From Lethocerus indicus (lineage: Eukaryota > Arthropoda > Insecta > Hemiptera > Belostomatidae): a stretch of DNA of 64,000 nt. Within the stretch, counting starts at the first letter, position 1. Every line of letters begins with the position of its first letter. The notes beneath the pieces were generated by a model. That model did no database searches and was not told the origin of the DNA. It saw only the letters and a list, made by a program, of their open reading frames with translations. The stretch spans positions 25,966,224 to 26,030,223 of the forward strand of contig JACDQD010000003.1 in assembly GCA_019843655.1 (NCBI GenBank), read 5' to 3'. Of this stretch, positions 34,501 to 48,900 are shown piece by piece. A program made the position numbers and the translations under genes.

Positions 34501-37500
34501 GGAATGAACACTGAACGGAGGTAGGGTTTCCTTTGAAATGGAAACTGTGTATAAAACGACCGGGAAAATCATCGTGCGGTAGTGGGCTGTGACGGCGGTG
34601 ATGGCTCGGGGTTCAGACGGCATGAAAGGTATCATACAAGGCCAGCGTTTGGAAAACTCGTTTTCAGAATAGTAAAAAAGAAAAAAATGAAGAATTTTCC
34701 GATGCAGTAGTTGGCGGTGAGTCTAGCGAAGGTTCTAATTAGTTCGGGTTTCAGGATCCATTTATGCGTGACCGCAAAACACTATATTTATTGAACGTAG
34801 AAACAATTTCTCCGACCAAGTTCATCCGCTTTAATTAACTAAATGTGTATGCTAGTACTATAACAATATTCTAAATTCTAAACAATCTGCGACACAATAT
34901 CATAATTTCTGGTACTGTAATATCGGCTTCCATGAAATATGGAAACAATATAACCCAGTTTAAGGGTAGCGGTACAACGTAGAATGTTCCAGGTATAAAT
35001 TAACTTAAATCTAAAATAGATGCTTCATGGGCTACTGTCATTGCTGAGAAGCCTATCTAGTTCTAGGCCAAGACAAGCGTTAGGATATGCCGGGTGGCCC
35101 TTGTTCTGTAGCATTCAGCTTAATCGTAAAATATAAAACACATTCGGCACTAACAGTAGGATCACTATGTCTTCCAAAATTTGCCTTTACCGTTTCGAGC
35201 GCGGCAATAAAATTAAAGTTCGATTTAATAGGTGTGTCCCTGTCAACCCGACAGTCTCGGTATGTGAGTGACGGCACAACACTTTGCAAACAAAAAAGTT
35301 CCCCAGCCGGAACAGATAGAACTTTTTCCAGATACGATTTGGTTTCCCGCATTGGACACAATATAAATTGTTTTCTGGTAAGCTCCCCTCCGACCGCGGA
35401 AACACTTGTACCGGTTTCAGACTGAACCGCCACCATAAAACTTCAAACTGAGTTTCGAACTGGAATTTGACTTTCTTATCGCTTCTATCTATCAACCTCT
35501 TCTTTTTATACTCCGTGCGATTTACACTATTTACACGAATGTCTTCAAATATAAACAAATATATATACTGAAACATACTCAACAGTAAAAACCCATATTT
35601 TAATTTTTATTCCTTTCATTAAATCTATATATAGAGTAAACGAACCGGTAATTCTTCATACCGATTCTTTCTAGCTTTACATTCTCTGCGACATTATGTT
35701 TATCTACGTAAACCCAAATTTTCAAAACAAAACTGCTCGATCAATTCCCCCCCACCATAATTAGGGTCGCGGGCGTTCATCGAGGGAACAAAATTTCGTC
35801 GCCAACCCTTTCACGCTTTTGTCCCAGTAAAGGGGCGGAAAGTTGATTTCGTTTGAATTATTTACAGGGGAGTTGTGAGGACGCAATTCAATAAATTTTG
35901 CCGGCGCTGCATTGAGGGGGTGAGGGTAGGGGGGGGGCGGTTTTGGCGTCACGACACGTCCAACTACCCCCAACCCCCACATCACCAGCCCTACCATCCA
36001 CCATCCCCTAATTAAGTGTTAATTGTCCTAATTTATATTCCACAACGCCGCTCGAAACCTCCAATCGAGTCATCTGAATATTTGAACGCTGCCGTCCATT
36101 TTATTTATGTACGATATTTTTTTTGTTTGGTACTTTTGTCCTGCACTTTCGTTGTTATTGTCGAAGCAAATTGTCCCGAATCGTCCAGAGCGGGAAAATT
36201 GCGGGTAGATGTGGGGAGGCTCGAAAACTGAAAAATAATTTTAAATTAAACGAGGTAACGAACGATGTTTTTAAATTACTCGCCGCAGTTGGCAAGCTAA
36301 AGGCCCGAACACAATAATAAAAAAGTTATTTAGCTCTAAATTAATTCAAACTTTTGAATAATGCAACTATTTAGTTGCAGCAGTAATAACAGTTTTATCG
36401 TTAAATTTGAATATATTTGTTTGGGTGTCTTGAAATACCCCTGAATGTATTAATTTATGCAGGCATACTATGTATAGAAAAAAAATTGAAATATTTTATT
36501 TCATAAAGTATGTAAATGCTATTATTTCCAGCTGAAATCAGTCTGATAATGCATCTTGTAATAAAAGAGCATTAGTACAAATCGGGATATTGGCTTAAAT
36601 CCTTAACCCAAGCTGCCCCACATCTAAATACTACCAGAAAGATCGAAAGAAAAAAAAGCGCGCTATCCAACTAATAAACCGGTATTAGTCGTTGAGGATT
36701 AATGAGGAGAAAATAGGACCAATTAAACTCGGTCGCTGAGGGGATTCCTTTTTTTGCATCCCTTTCTTTTTTCCGCCCTTTTTTTCTCCGCTCATTGGAC
36801 CGGGAAAACCCCCATCCCGGGGGAGCCCACTAAATTTTCATTGTGAAAAGTTACACACCTGCTTCCCTTCGGTCAGTGTGGTGGATGGAAGCGACCAATT
36901 AACAAGTGTCCCTTTAAGTTTTCATCGAGAGGGTGTGACGCCAAATGGGAGAGGAATAGTTAATATCATAGGGTAAATGTTCTCGTCCTTTACTTCCATA
37001 ATTGAAGATTTTAATTGCGGACATTAACCGTTGAAAATTGAAATGTTCAGAATATGTTTTTGGCTGTTTATTAAGGCATTATAAAAGGGAAGGAAGCGGA
37101 TAATTATTTGGGTTATATTGGGCTCCCTGAAAAGGAACGCAGATCTAGAAAACATTTCAAAAGCTAAATAGGGATAATATAATTCAATAATATCTTTAAC
37201 TTTCCCTTTTCTAATGTTTCAGGAGGCGCAAATGTTTCGCTTTTCAAACTTCCAGCCTTTAGTTAGGTACCGCAAAATATTTTTATTTCCAGGATTGGGC
37301 CTAAATAAAATGTACATAGCAGAATAAATCAATCCAATAAGTTGAATTAAAAAAAACATTAAACGAGGATTGGCAATACCAATACCAAAAGTATTAAAAA
37401 ATATATTACCGGAATAATTGAATAATGCAACTAACACTATACAATTGTCTACTAACATCGGTCCAAAAATTAAGCCTTAATATTACTCACAATTATTTAC

Positions 37501-40500
37501 GATAGAAGCCTTACTTAGTAGTTTAGATAATAGTATCTTACTGTTATTACGATATTCCTATTCAGTTATTAGGAGCCGTAACTTGTGCTAATGAATATAA
37601 GCCCTGCCATATACTAGTACCTCTTGAACATTATTCTACAGCAAAAGATCGAATCGCACAATATCGTGTATCATATAATTAATGTAACACATATAATCGA
37701 ACTGACGTCTCTTCAAATGATTAATAGTGAGCCGACAAGATAGATATTCGGATGAGGCAACATTTGAAATCTTCCTTTTTTTTATTCCGGCAGCGGACAT
37801 TTTTTCTTAATAAGAAAACCAAAACAACGGTGTTCGCTCTATAAACACAGTGAAAACGTTTTCCCTCGTCGACCCATAATCTCGACCGTATTCATAAATC
37901 TAAGCGGCCAGTGGACGAGGGGAGGCCGAAATGTATATATTTATATAAGTTATAAGGGGAGGAGGGCTGGAGCAGAGGGCGGGGGGTGGGCAAACAGCTT
38001 AAGGGAGGGAAAAAAATCTGACAGGGAGATAAGTGCCGGCGGCCCCGCAATCTTAGCCGGGCCGCGTTTTTGCCACAAACAGCGCCGCGTCTTTCCGACA
38101 CGGCGCTAAGTGAAGATTTTTTTCTCCCTTTTCTCGCCTGATATTTCTCCGGGACCCGAATTACAGGGGACGCGCTAGTGGAAAATCGTCCTTTAAAATC
38201 AGATATGTGATACGCTGGAAGAATTTAGGAAGTAGGAGAATGGTTATTAAAGTTCACGATTCTCGAAAATAATTTTATATTCTCGAAATATTACAGAGGC
38301 AATGGTTATGATTTGAAAATGTTGGGATCGTATTATTCAGATGTATTGTTTTATACCCAGAAATTATTAGTTCCATATCCCAAATAAAACATTCTATTAA
38401 AACGTATAGGAGATATTGAATTCAACAACATATATGTACAATAACAAGATTTACACATTGAAAAAACAGTCTGCAAAATGATACGTATTTCCCAAAGATG
38501 AGAATATGAGATACAAACAGAATTATTTCGAAACACGACATTCATAGAGAACTCAATGCGATATTAACGGTACTTACCCTGAACTGCGTTATCAAAACAT
38601 TGTACAATTAATATCTATTAGGTATTCATTGTATCATAGTAAAAAACAAATAATGAGTGTATTTCTATAACAGAATTTAAGGATAACCCTATTACGGAAA
38701 TGTACAAATATCAAACACAAGGTTGATTTTCAATGTTATTAAACGTAGAGTTATATAAAAGAAGAAAAGGCGGACGATATCTTGAAATTCCGCCAAATGA
38801 GTTGGTAACTTAAAGAACAATAAGGATGGAATTTCAAACTTCCAACAATTATATGTTTTGTATTATATTTCCATTATTCTCTCGGTAGGAAAGATATGAA
38901 TGAAAATAAATCGCAACAAAATGGCAGAAATTGGCTACTGCGACTTAACAGAGCCCACAGTTTTAATTATCAGCCGATTTCTCGCATCGTCGGCCTCATT
39001 GAGAAAGGCGAAATTTTTTTCTCTTCCGTCATTTCTTTGTGCCCCGTCTCGCCTTTATTAAAGTGTAAATTGCCATTTGACGAGGAACGAGTAATCAAAC
39101 AAAGTTTAAGTTACGACGTTGAATTTGAAATTATTCATCGAGTTATTCATTGTGCGGGTTACTTTTGTGCGGTTCGTCGAAAAACCGAGACGAAAAGGAA
39201 ATCATTGCGATTGAGAAAAGGCTCTGTCTCCCGCTGCGTGTCCCGGAGAAACTTTTCATTCGCGGGGAGTAAAAAATAAAATACAAAAAAAAGGTCGGAA
39301 CTTTAGTCGGAACACTCAACTATCTGTGTCTTCGAGTTCGACTTTACGAAACAACAGATTTCTCGAGTTCTTTCTCCGTGTTAACTCGAAGCAGAAAAAC
39401 CGCGGTTAAAATCCCGAACACGACAAAAGAGGAAACTAGATACTCGAATTTATTGGAATTGGATTTCCTTTTTATTTTTCCACCCCTGGCCAACTCCCCC
39501 TCCAAGCTGACGACCCGATTGCGGCGTTTATAACATCATGAAAATTCACCACCTGGAATGTTCCCGAGGAAGAATTTTGTAATATCGAAGATATTGGAGT
39601 TGGAACCCGGCCAAAATTCGTTAATAATTAAGAAATCAAATTTCTTGTAACAACAAAATATATTTAAGGAAATTCAGCAGATCCTGACATTAAATTCCGC
39701 ATTCCCTTCGCTTACATTGGTGTTCTGTACCCGTGAAACAACAATCACTATTCAATCTCCTCTGACAATAAAAAGATTTCCAGAAAAATCGTATAACTTA
39801 ACTGATGCAATATTAAGCTTTCTAATTATTAAAACAAATATATAAATGTATGCCACATTTACAAAATTACAAAAATTTGGCACAGTGCGAAGGAAAAAAT
39901 GAAAACCCAAAAGAAGTAACATTTGTGAGCACGAATTGGTCAGATGTGGGATCCAGGCTTATTACACTAGCTCTAAAAGGGAGGCCGTTTCGAGGGCTCC
40001 CATCTAGTGTAATCATAAGTCCACGCCCGAGCATTACAGTCACGTAGTTAATAAAGAATAAAACCAACAAAACATAACCTACTGGCATATGGCAGGAAGT
40101 AGGAAACAAAAATAAAACAACGGCATCGTGTCATGAACCTTTGGAGTGTTTACTTTCAATTAGCAGAATGCAACTATAAACATAAATTAAAATACATTCA
40201 AACATAACCCAACGGGCCGAAACGCCGATCGGCTAACAACTAACGAACTAAGAACTAATTTAAATATAAGATGAAAATAATGAAAAGAATATATTACACG
40301 GCCACAGAGTAATTTTATTCCCAGTGGTATAAAAATGTGATCCACCCGGACGCGTCTCGCTATGTGAGGCTGGCAATTTGTTGAAATATTCAAAACCCAA
40401 GCAGCCAGAAACTATACTGGCCACGGGAAATTTATGTACGACGACAGATTTTCTCCGCACTTCGCGCCAATTTTTCCTCCACTTTTACCTCCGGCCATCC

Positions 40501-42453
40501 GAGCGCGAGGCGTTACCGCCGCGCGCCCGAATGAAGGGCTAAATTCTTTAAGAAGGAGAGGAAAAGGAGACCGGAGTTAGGCAAATAACCGAATCTGAAA
40601 TTCAAGGAGGTGTTAACTCGGCGGGCCTTCTTCCTCCGCCAAGGACTCTAATAGCCGGGGGCCCTGAGGAGGCATGCATTAGGCGTTTGCCTAAACACTT
40701 GGGCCGCACGCCGACGTCTCTCGAACACACTTCGTCCCCCGACTCGGAAAGGACAGTCGGCCGGCTCCCTACACTCTTACGGAGCCGCACATAAGCAGGA
40801 CGGGGCACCTAACAATTTAACACATTTCGTGTATAACGTGTACATCATGAATTTCCGACTGATCCGAACGTAAACCACCAGATATGCGATTGGAAACTTT
40901 ATTGGCGGGTGAACGAAACTGCGATGTAATTCAAGATCCGCTGTCTTAAATGCGATTCCCCGGCTGCTGCGATATTCGACCGCTTAGCAAGATTTGAAGA
41001 GCCGCGGCATTTGCACGGGTAGACTTTACAGCGCCGCACGGCCCACAACCAGCTCTCATAACCGCCGCAAATTTCTAAGCGATGATGAATTCAGGCGTTT
41101 GTATTTAGCCAGACTCGGGGCACAATGTAATCTCACCCCAAGATCCATTAACATTATCAGTTTACTCAACAAAGTACAATTTTGACGTGGAGCGTAAGAT
41201 AAATACTCTTAGCGCAAACATATAAATCTATACATCGCTTTTTATTACAAAATTAATATATTCCGTTGTATAAAATGAGCTTATTCATAAAAACATTTCA
41301 TACATTTGTACGTATTCTATAAAATACGTAAAATTTCTTCGTTAAAGATGGTGCAAAAAAATTTCAATTTGAAAGTTGTGTCGGTTTCAAGGTGCATGTT
41401 CTATGCTATATTCAGAGATTACCACCTTCGATCATTTGGTGCTGGTGTAATAATGTTCAAATTTATGATATACCGTACAGTAGTTGGGCCGTATTTAAAA
41501 CTGTGCAGCCTGAACACGCCAGAAACAACGGTTTATGGACAAGAGGTTTTGTCTGTTGTAAACGGAATCTGAGTGAAGTGGGTCGAAGCGGGAGGTATGA
41601 ATATCTGCGATAATAGCACAACCGACAGTATTACACCTGTGGGCTTTGTAACTCGAGGGGGGGCCCCACACGAGCGAGGGCCCCGACCCATCCCCGCCAC
41701 GATGCAAATGGGCCCCGGAAAGCTTTTAAACTCTGTCATTGTTAATTCGAGGCTGTAAACCGCTCAAAGCTCAAAATGTCCTACCCAGGAACCACCACAA
41801 CTTTGAGGCGATATATATATACACGTATGCTTATGTATATTTGAGTAAATGTTTGTAAAAATAAATACAGTTCAAATTAATCTACAATCTCCGCGAAAAA
41901 AGGAAGCCTGCACACGAAAACATACGAAAAAATGAAGGTCCGTACAAAAAATTAAGCAAATTTCGTTTAATCTAACCTTCTCCGGCTCCTCGGAAGTCGA
42001 CCCCCTTAGGAAATTCGGCCAAGTCCCTTGAAAAATTAATGAGCTCAATCGAAACACTCTCAGGGGAGCAGGGTCGTTTTCTTATATACTCCGATGAAAA
42101 ATTGCATAATTTCCTAACAAGGATCAATATCAGAGGACAGAAAATTGCAGGGTATTTCACATATTTAAGTTTATATAAACTTTACAGGATTACAAGAGAT
42201 AACGGTACATGAGTCATTCTTAGTCCGCATTCATAAATATTGTATCATGAAGAACGCAAAAGTATTCACGGTAAGAATATAGATAGACAATCAGAAACCA
42301 AAATTTTGAATTAAACTCAAATGAATCACATAATTAATGTACCTAGATAATCTAAGTTTTAACAATTGGCATTAATTGGCATAGGTATTATTAAAACAAA
42401 GATTTAGATTATTTTCTTCCTTGAAACTGCGCATAGAGATATATTTTTTCAGA
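31513..42453. other. Single-copy stretch with no recognised gene
   Basis: The sequence beyond the duplicated block is mostly AT-rich with T-rich patches (31733-31770) and slightly GC-richer patches near 35080-35440, 35870-36000 and 40460-40810. Open frames of 100-131 codons occur (for example 38896-39279 and overlapping frames on both strands at 35080-35582) but show no family motif. None is flanked by splice signals convincing enough to call an exon. No tRNA, snRNA or transposon protein was recognised. Confidence 0.5.
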
Positions 42454-42491
42454 ATACCTGCTTTGTGGTCTGTGAGGGGTTGGAATACCGT
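42454..42491 (-). repeat. Third fragment of the Penelope-like terminal repeat
   Basis: On the minus strand this 38-bp piece matches 2899-2935 with about three differences, all between C and T as written on the + strand. It includes the GACCACAAA and CCAACCCC blocks. The hammerhead part (GCCGAAACCGG) is not found next to it, so the copy is truncated or diverged on that side. It shows the repeat is dispersed and not only part of the duplicated block. Confidence 0.7.
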
Positions 42492-45405
42492 TTGTCGTGT
42501 GCTTGCACGGATATGTGTCTTGATATTGTGTTCTGGGGGGATGAGGGATTTTTTTAATCTGCTTAAGTCTTTGTCAGATTATCGGTAAAATATGTATTTA
42601 ATCACACAACTGGCCACAACTATTAGTTTCTAACTTCCAAATATATGACAGGAAACCTATCTGGTATCATAAAAGTTTCCCTGTTGATCCAAAATTTATT
42701 GAAAAAGTCTAGTTAAGTACATTTCAATTAAGTTTCAGTTAAGTACAAAAATTAATTAACTCTGCAGTGTCGCATGCAAACATATATTTTCGTATAAGGT
42801 TACACGGCACTTGATACTTGACCCGCAGTACAGACAAGCTGTGCAGATTTAGTATTAGCGCCGTGTACATTTCCGCACCGCCTCACGGGGCGCTAGTTTA
42901 TCGGTGCAAGTGCAATCAACGAAGGATTTTTCTGAAGCTAGCGCCCCCCTGAGTGTGGTCCACTCAATTGAATTCCTAGATATTTCCAAATTATCAACTC
43001 TACGAAAACAGTATAATCTTCGAGGAGTTTTACGATATTTCCCCGAGTCTCCCGCCCGGTTGGTTATCACCGTCAGGTGGGCGAAATAGATTTCACGAAA
43101 TCTAAATGAAAGATCGTCGCGAAAAGTTTACTTTCCTACTCCTGAAGTCTCTGATTTCCAACTCAGAAACAAGGTCAGAATTCCTAAAGATATCGTACAG
43201 TTTTATCAGAAAGTATTCCAATCCCGTGCAGGCGCGATATATGAAATAACAAGTTTGATTATAAATTGATGTAAATCGGAAGCTGTCGAACCAAAAAAAT
43301 AAACTCAGAGCCAAACAAATCATAGTTGGAGAGTTTATGTTGAGGGCGGGAGAACACTTACTAGTCCGGCATTTTCCAGCGGGCGGGGTCCGCGGTTAGA
43401 AACGGCGCTTTCCTCTGGATCATAAAACGTGACAAATGCTCAACCCAACCGGCAACGGGGGATAAACGAACAAACCTATCTCAAAGTCCGAACATTCCCA
43501 CTCCCATCAACGGTCTATTTCGTACACCTGTTCGTACACATTTCTATAATCGCAACTATCCTGTACCTCCTACATTATTATCTCATGTAAATGCCCCGCA
43601 TTTAGTACACTGGTGTTTTATGTTTCTTCGTCTCTAAATATAGCAGTTAATAGCTAAGAGAGTCTCCAGTTTACGGTTTCCGATCCAATATCCTGTTTCA
43701 AAAAATGAAATCCTATTCTTCTAATTAAAATTATCCTTTGTGTTACGTAATTCTGAAAGATAATTGCAATATACCTAATGAAAGGTAATTGTTTAAAATT
43801 ATCTACGTCTCTTATAAGAAACATATGGTGCGAGGTGAATGTTCCCATTCTAGTCCACGTTATACGAAAATTGTGTAACGTCGAATGGGCGGAATACTAA
43901 CTATTCCAGCGGATTGTTACGAAAAACCACGAAATGCTGTGTTACGAAACCACAAACCCGGTTCGGAGATGAATGTATTAAAGTCCTAACACCCGTGTCA
44001 TAATCCAGTTGAGTCACGCTCATTTGATGGTGACGGTTTCTCGCTGGTCCAATTACCCGGAAGCGGATTGAGTTTTAGGCGTCGCACTAGCTTTGCCGGT
44101 TGGGAAAAGAACCTGAAAACCCTTCCTTGTTTTATAATTTTCTTCTGACCCCTCTCAGTTAGCGTTCTGGGCAACCACTCCCCCAGATCGTAAAATTTGA
44201 CAAATGCCCCTTCGCGCGGTGTCGAACCCAGAGCTGTTCTCGCAAGGTGCCATGATCCCCGAACGGTCACTTAATGGAGTCGATATTTCACACCCAACTG
44301 ACCTGCAATAGATTTACACGCTGAGACTTCAACTTTTTATGGTGTATATGGAGCAGTACATCTCCTGAAGAATATTTTATTACATTTACGTCAGGTTTCT
44401 TGGAAACATTTAACACCTACAGTGTATAATACTTGGTCAGTCCTCGAAATATGATTCAGTACAATACTACTGACGTAATTGACAGACGTTGAAGAAATAA
44501 CAAATAATCAGGGTATTTCTAAATCAGATATTAAATATTTTAAATTCTCTCAAATTTCTTAATGAAATAGTAGGCGGAAAAAGTCTTTTGTTTAATATTG
44601 TAACTTATTAAACTATACCTTTATTTATATTAATACCAAAATAATAATTGGAATAATGAGGACACAGCTATAACGTTCGGCATATTACAATCCAGAAGAT
44701 TTTTTCCGAGCAACGTTAATATTATCTGAACTGAAGGGATTTTACACAAGAGACATAGTGCAAACTAGGACCCCTACGTTCCAACGGAGAATGCACAATT
44801 ACACACTACTGTTGTTCAAAATTCCAAGGTTGATAGGGACCCAAAATGACAAGGGCCAAACATGCAAAGGATGAAGCACAATAGCTGCCCTATTAAAATA
44901 GTAAGTATGTTAATTAAAAATTAATTTTATTTAATTTTATATTTTTAAAATTAATATTATATTTATTTTATTTAAATTCAATTAGAGTATATTTATAATG
45001 AAATTTATACTCCAGCCGATATTTCATTTTGTCAAAATGAAACCAACAATGTTGTGTTAATTTTTTTCACTTAAAAACCCTTTCCCCTGTCCAAATCTGG
45101 AAATATACAGTTAATCCTTCCCTTCTCCGCCTTATAATGGGCTGTCATTCGATGCTGTTGACAGGATATTGACAACTGAAGTTCTCAGGGCTTATTAAGG
45201 CCAACATTTATTTTTTCATTTACATTTCAGCAAATATATACTACCTGCTCCGAAATTATATACTAACTTTCGTGCTGCGACCAACTGCAGAATGATAAAT
45301 GCTATGTTATTAAATTAAAATCCGAGTTACGAATTTAATCGCACTGACATAAAATAGGCCGGGCTGAGATGAGTACCAACATGAACAAGAATGAATTAAT
45401 TGCAG
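42492..45405. other. Single-copy AT-rich stretch, no recognised gene
   Basis: Two 22-bp sites, 43418-43439 and 44186-44207, match with three differences and may be remnants of one old repeat. A block at about 44905-45004 is almost pure A and T. No gene was recognised. Confidence 0.5.
44905..45004. repeat. AT-only low-complexity block
   Basis: About 100 bases are composed almost entirely of A and T, in irregular TTTAATT/AATTAAA motifs with no exact repeat unit. Confidence 0.8.
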
Positions 45406-45517
45406 CCTCTCAAACTGTGGGGACCGGATGAATCACATAGTTTATTTTGGAAGGGACCGGCATTCTGTCCGCTGGAGGCGGCGGAAAGGTTAAGATTTTT
45501 GCGCGTCTTCGTTAAGG
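45406..45517 (+). CDS. Weak candidate internal exon, 112 nt
   Basis: A GC-richer stretch lies between an ATTGCAG acceptor and an AAGG/GTGAGT donor, and is open in one frame, beginning PLKLWGPDESHSLFW. The donor is good, but the pyrimidine tract before the acceptor is poor, and the peptide is not recognised. Chance is the main alternative. Confidence 0.12.
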
Positions 45518-45863
45518 GTGAGTTAGGGTTGGGGCCGAACAGGTATGGCCGGGTTCCAACGCTGTTCCGCCGGCATTACTTGCCCACTTCCTGCCGCCTT
45601 ACCTCAGACCCCACTGCCAAACCTTAGCCGCGCTAAAATCCTCCAAAACTCGAATTAATCCCCGCTCTATCTTCCCCATTCCTCTTTCCATCCCTCCCAC
45701 TTCATTCTCCGACGGCTCCTATATTTATTACATGCCCCGGCACTCGCTCCTTCCACTCCGTACCTGTTCCTGTGGGAGGCTTGTAACGCCTTGTTTTCCC
45801 AAAACCATAAATTTTCGTCTTCCCGTTGAGTCAGTGATTATTTGTATCCATGTGTGTGTTTAT

Positions 45864-45871
<8 letters not shown>
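45518..45871. other. Short unannotated stretch before the TA microsatellite
   Basis: The sequence is pyrimidine-rich at 45655-45710. Nothing else was recognised. Confidence 0.5.

Positions 45872-45927
<56 letters not shown>
45872..45927. repeat. TA microsatellite
   Basis: An uninterrupted alternating TA run of about 56 bases, preceded by a short TG run. It could extrude as a cruciform and is a likely site of length polymorphism. Confidence 0.97.
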
Positions 45928-45930
<3 letters not shown>

Positions 45931-48900
45931 GCATACATGGTTACAAGGGGAAGACGAATATATATATTTTGAACATTATTTTATAAATTATATTTCCTCT
46001 CTCTCTTCAACTGTGAAAATCATTCGTAAATATTTTCCATACAAACAAATTTGATAAGACGATTAAATACTACTCTGAATAATTATTTCCTATACAGAAG
46101 CAGACAAATACGAAATTATAATAACGTTTGAGTTTGCTTACTAGTTTAATACTTGCAAGCCCGACTTCAGAAAATCAAAACTATCTGTTAACTTTTATAT
46201 TATTATTACTGTGCAATTCATTTTCCAATTTTGATCATTCCACAGGCCATTACCATTATATTATAAAAATTAATTATGCCAATTGTACCTACGACAGAAG
46301 AACCGATTCTATCCGTATCGCTTCCATTTAGTTAAATGTAAATAAATAGAGTTTTTACTATATTATTATTATATGATTCGAACTCCAGCGATGCAGTTCG
46401 ATTATGTAGCAGTGTAGCTGCCGGCTCTCCGTACGAGAACATAAATGGGTGCTTACAAATTTAAATGCTACGATCGGGGCGTATCACGACCACGGAGTTA
46501 TTCTCCGGTTGTAATAGTTCGGGAGTATAAGAGAGGGCCGGCGGAGAAGAGGGAGGGGACATTATTGTAATTGTGTGCTCAGCCAGTATATTGCCACCGG
46601 AGCAATGTCGGCGCTGGAACACAGATCACAAGTTTCTAGTTATTGGTCCCCGGAGCCGGATAGGTCAAACTCCGCATTAAAGGTTAATGCGTTACAAGGA
46701 ACCGGCTGGCGGAGTGTGGAACCGAGGAGCTGGGAAAATACCAACCTCCAGTTAGAAATTAACTAACACTGCTCAGAACAGAGCTACCGAATTTATTTTC
46801 CAACAACCGATTGCCAGATTACGCTCTGGTAATAATTCCAATTCGCCAGTCATTAATTGAGTCCTTAGTTCTCAAACTAACTTATTGAATTATGCACCGA
46901 ACTGTGTTTGTGTTATCTCTTAGTGCCTCGGTGAAACTAACGCTCCAAACGTTCCGTCCTGGTACTTCGACATTCTCACAAAAACTGAGGTTTTTGCAAT
47001 TATTTTGCAACGTAACAAGAATGCATTCATGAATTTAATGAGCAGTGTTTACGTTTCGTTTTGTGATAACGATGATTCACTAAAAGCGTGTACCATAATT
47101 TTGATTAGCGGTCTATAAGTTGGCGATAATGCTTTATACGCCTATTTAATTTCATTGAGTTAGGCCCTTCTGTTTTATAAATTATCAGTAGTAGGAATAC
47201 AAAACTGTATGACCAATCATGAACCATTATTTAAAGAAGCATCCTTCAATAGAATGATAATCCAGTCCGCAATAAATACAAATGTACTCACATTCTATCT
47301 TAATTCAAAAACTTTTATGATTTCGGCTCAATACGCGGTGAAAAACAATTATGAAATCATGATTTCCTATAAACGTCAATTGAAGTTGTTTAAGAAAATT
47401 AAGAAGTCACTGTCATCCTTGAATGTAACTTTGTTAAAAAATTAAATAGGTAATAAAAATAAAATAATAAAAATTGCAATAAAAATATTTTCCAATACAA
47501 ATCCAATGGGTACAGGAACAGTATAATCCCAGTAAATACACCCAGGCCAATTAATATTGGAAATCGCATTAAAATGATTTGAAAATGGGACCCAATTCGA
47601 AAAACGATAAATTGAAAACGGTGGCTGTACCCTGTTTATTACTTTTTGAGGGGAAGTGAATGTAGGGGCAATGGTAATGGGGTTTTGTCTCGACCCCTAT
47701 CAATCCTTCACTGGAGTTTTCATTGGCCCAAGTTTCCAAGTTCATTTGCCCGTCATAAAATGGCGGCTAGCGATACTAAAAAAAAACGATATATTAAGAA
47801 ATGGCGTAATTTAATCGCTTAATTAATTTTCAGATAACATTTTAAGAATTAATAATCGATGTAATTAAGCCACATTTTCATTAAAAATTCGAGTAGATAT
47901 TTGTTTGCAAGCACAAAACGTCCCACTACAAAAACGATCTCACAATGATACATGTATCCGAATGGGCACTGACATTATTATAATTATATTATTATAAGTT
48001 ATATTGTTCATTATTATGATAATCAGTGAAATCTCATTTAGCGCCCCGCCTACTTTCAATTCCCCACTGATTTGGGCATGGATCACGCCATTTGTGTATC
48101 TTTAAAGCCATGTTCGCAAACTATCGGGTTTGGTTCCCCCCCTCCATCCCACACAACACCGAATAGCTCATTGTAATTGTCAGTTGGGAATTTGTAATTC
48201 AGTGTCGGGCTGAAAATTATTCGGGTCGGATTGTTGGAATCTCGTAAATTCCAGTTCATTACAATGAAGTGAGCGGTGGCCGCCCCACTGTCGAACGCTG
48301 AACACATTTCAAATCCCCCAGCAGCGTCCGTACGCCGTTTGATTTTTCCAATGAAATAATTTAAGCCCGATAGAAAGCAACATTTCCGGTGGTTTGTTGA
48401 ACCGTTGGCCAGTTGTTATGCAAATTCTATTTGACTCCCTACTTACGTTCTATCTCTGTGCACTACTTCCGCCCGGAAATGAAGAGAATGATGTTTCATG
48501 AAGTGCTATTAAAAAAGCCGGAACATTAATATTTATATCTGTATAAATGAAAATATAGGACCTTTGTATTAGACAAATGGTAGGCGAAATATTTCATAAT
48601 TTAATACTGGTGACGGTTTTTTTTAACTTCTATAATATATATATTCTCACGCGTGATGCTACACCATTTGTCTTAATAAATGCATCACGTTGCATCAAAC
48701 CTCGCCATTCAATTTGTTACCCTTTCATACCCTTTCGAAATTTCAACAGCCCAATTTAGCACCGAAACGACTGCAGTAAAATCAAATTACACCGAATTGT
48801 TTACCCATTTGTTAGTGTTAACGGGTAACTAAACCGTCTCGAGAATTTAATAAATGAATATTACCTATCGGACACAATTAGCACATGACTGCCACCAGAA

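Noticed and set aside
35080..35582. Overlapping 112-131-codon frames on both strands
   Set aside because: Local GC is raised, both strands are open together, and no motif or splice context supports any of them.
38896..39279. 127-codon plus-strand frame with ATG
   Set aside because: No recognisable domain, a basic low-complexity end, and no exon context. Treated as chance.
43998..44270. Possible tRNA-derived element (GGGTTCGACACC on the minus strand)
   Set aside because: The box-B-like sequence is present, but the only box-A-like sequence is too close for a tRNA promoter, and no cloverleaf could be drawn.
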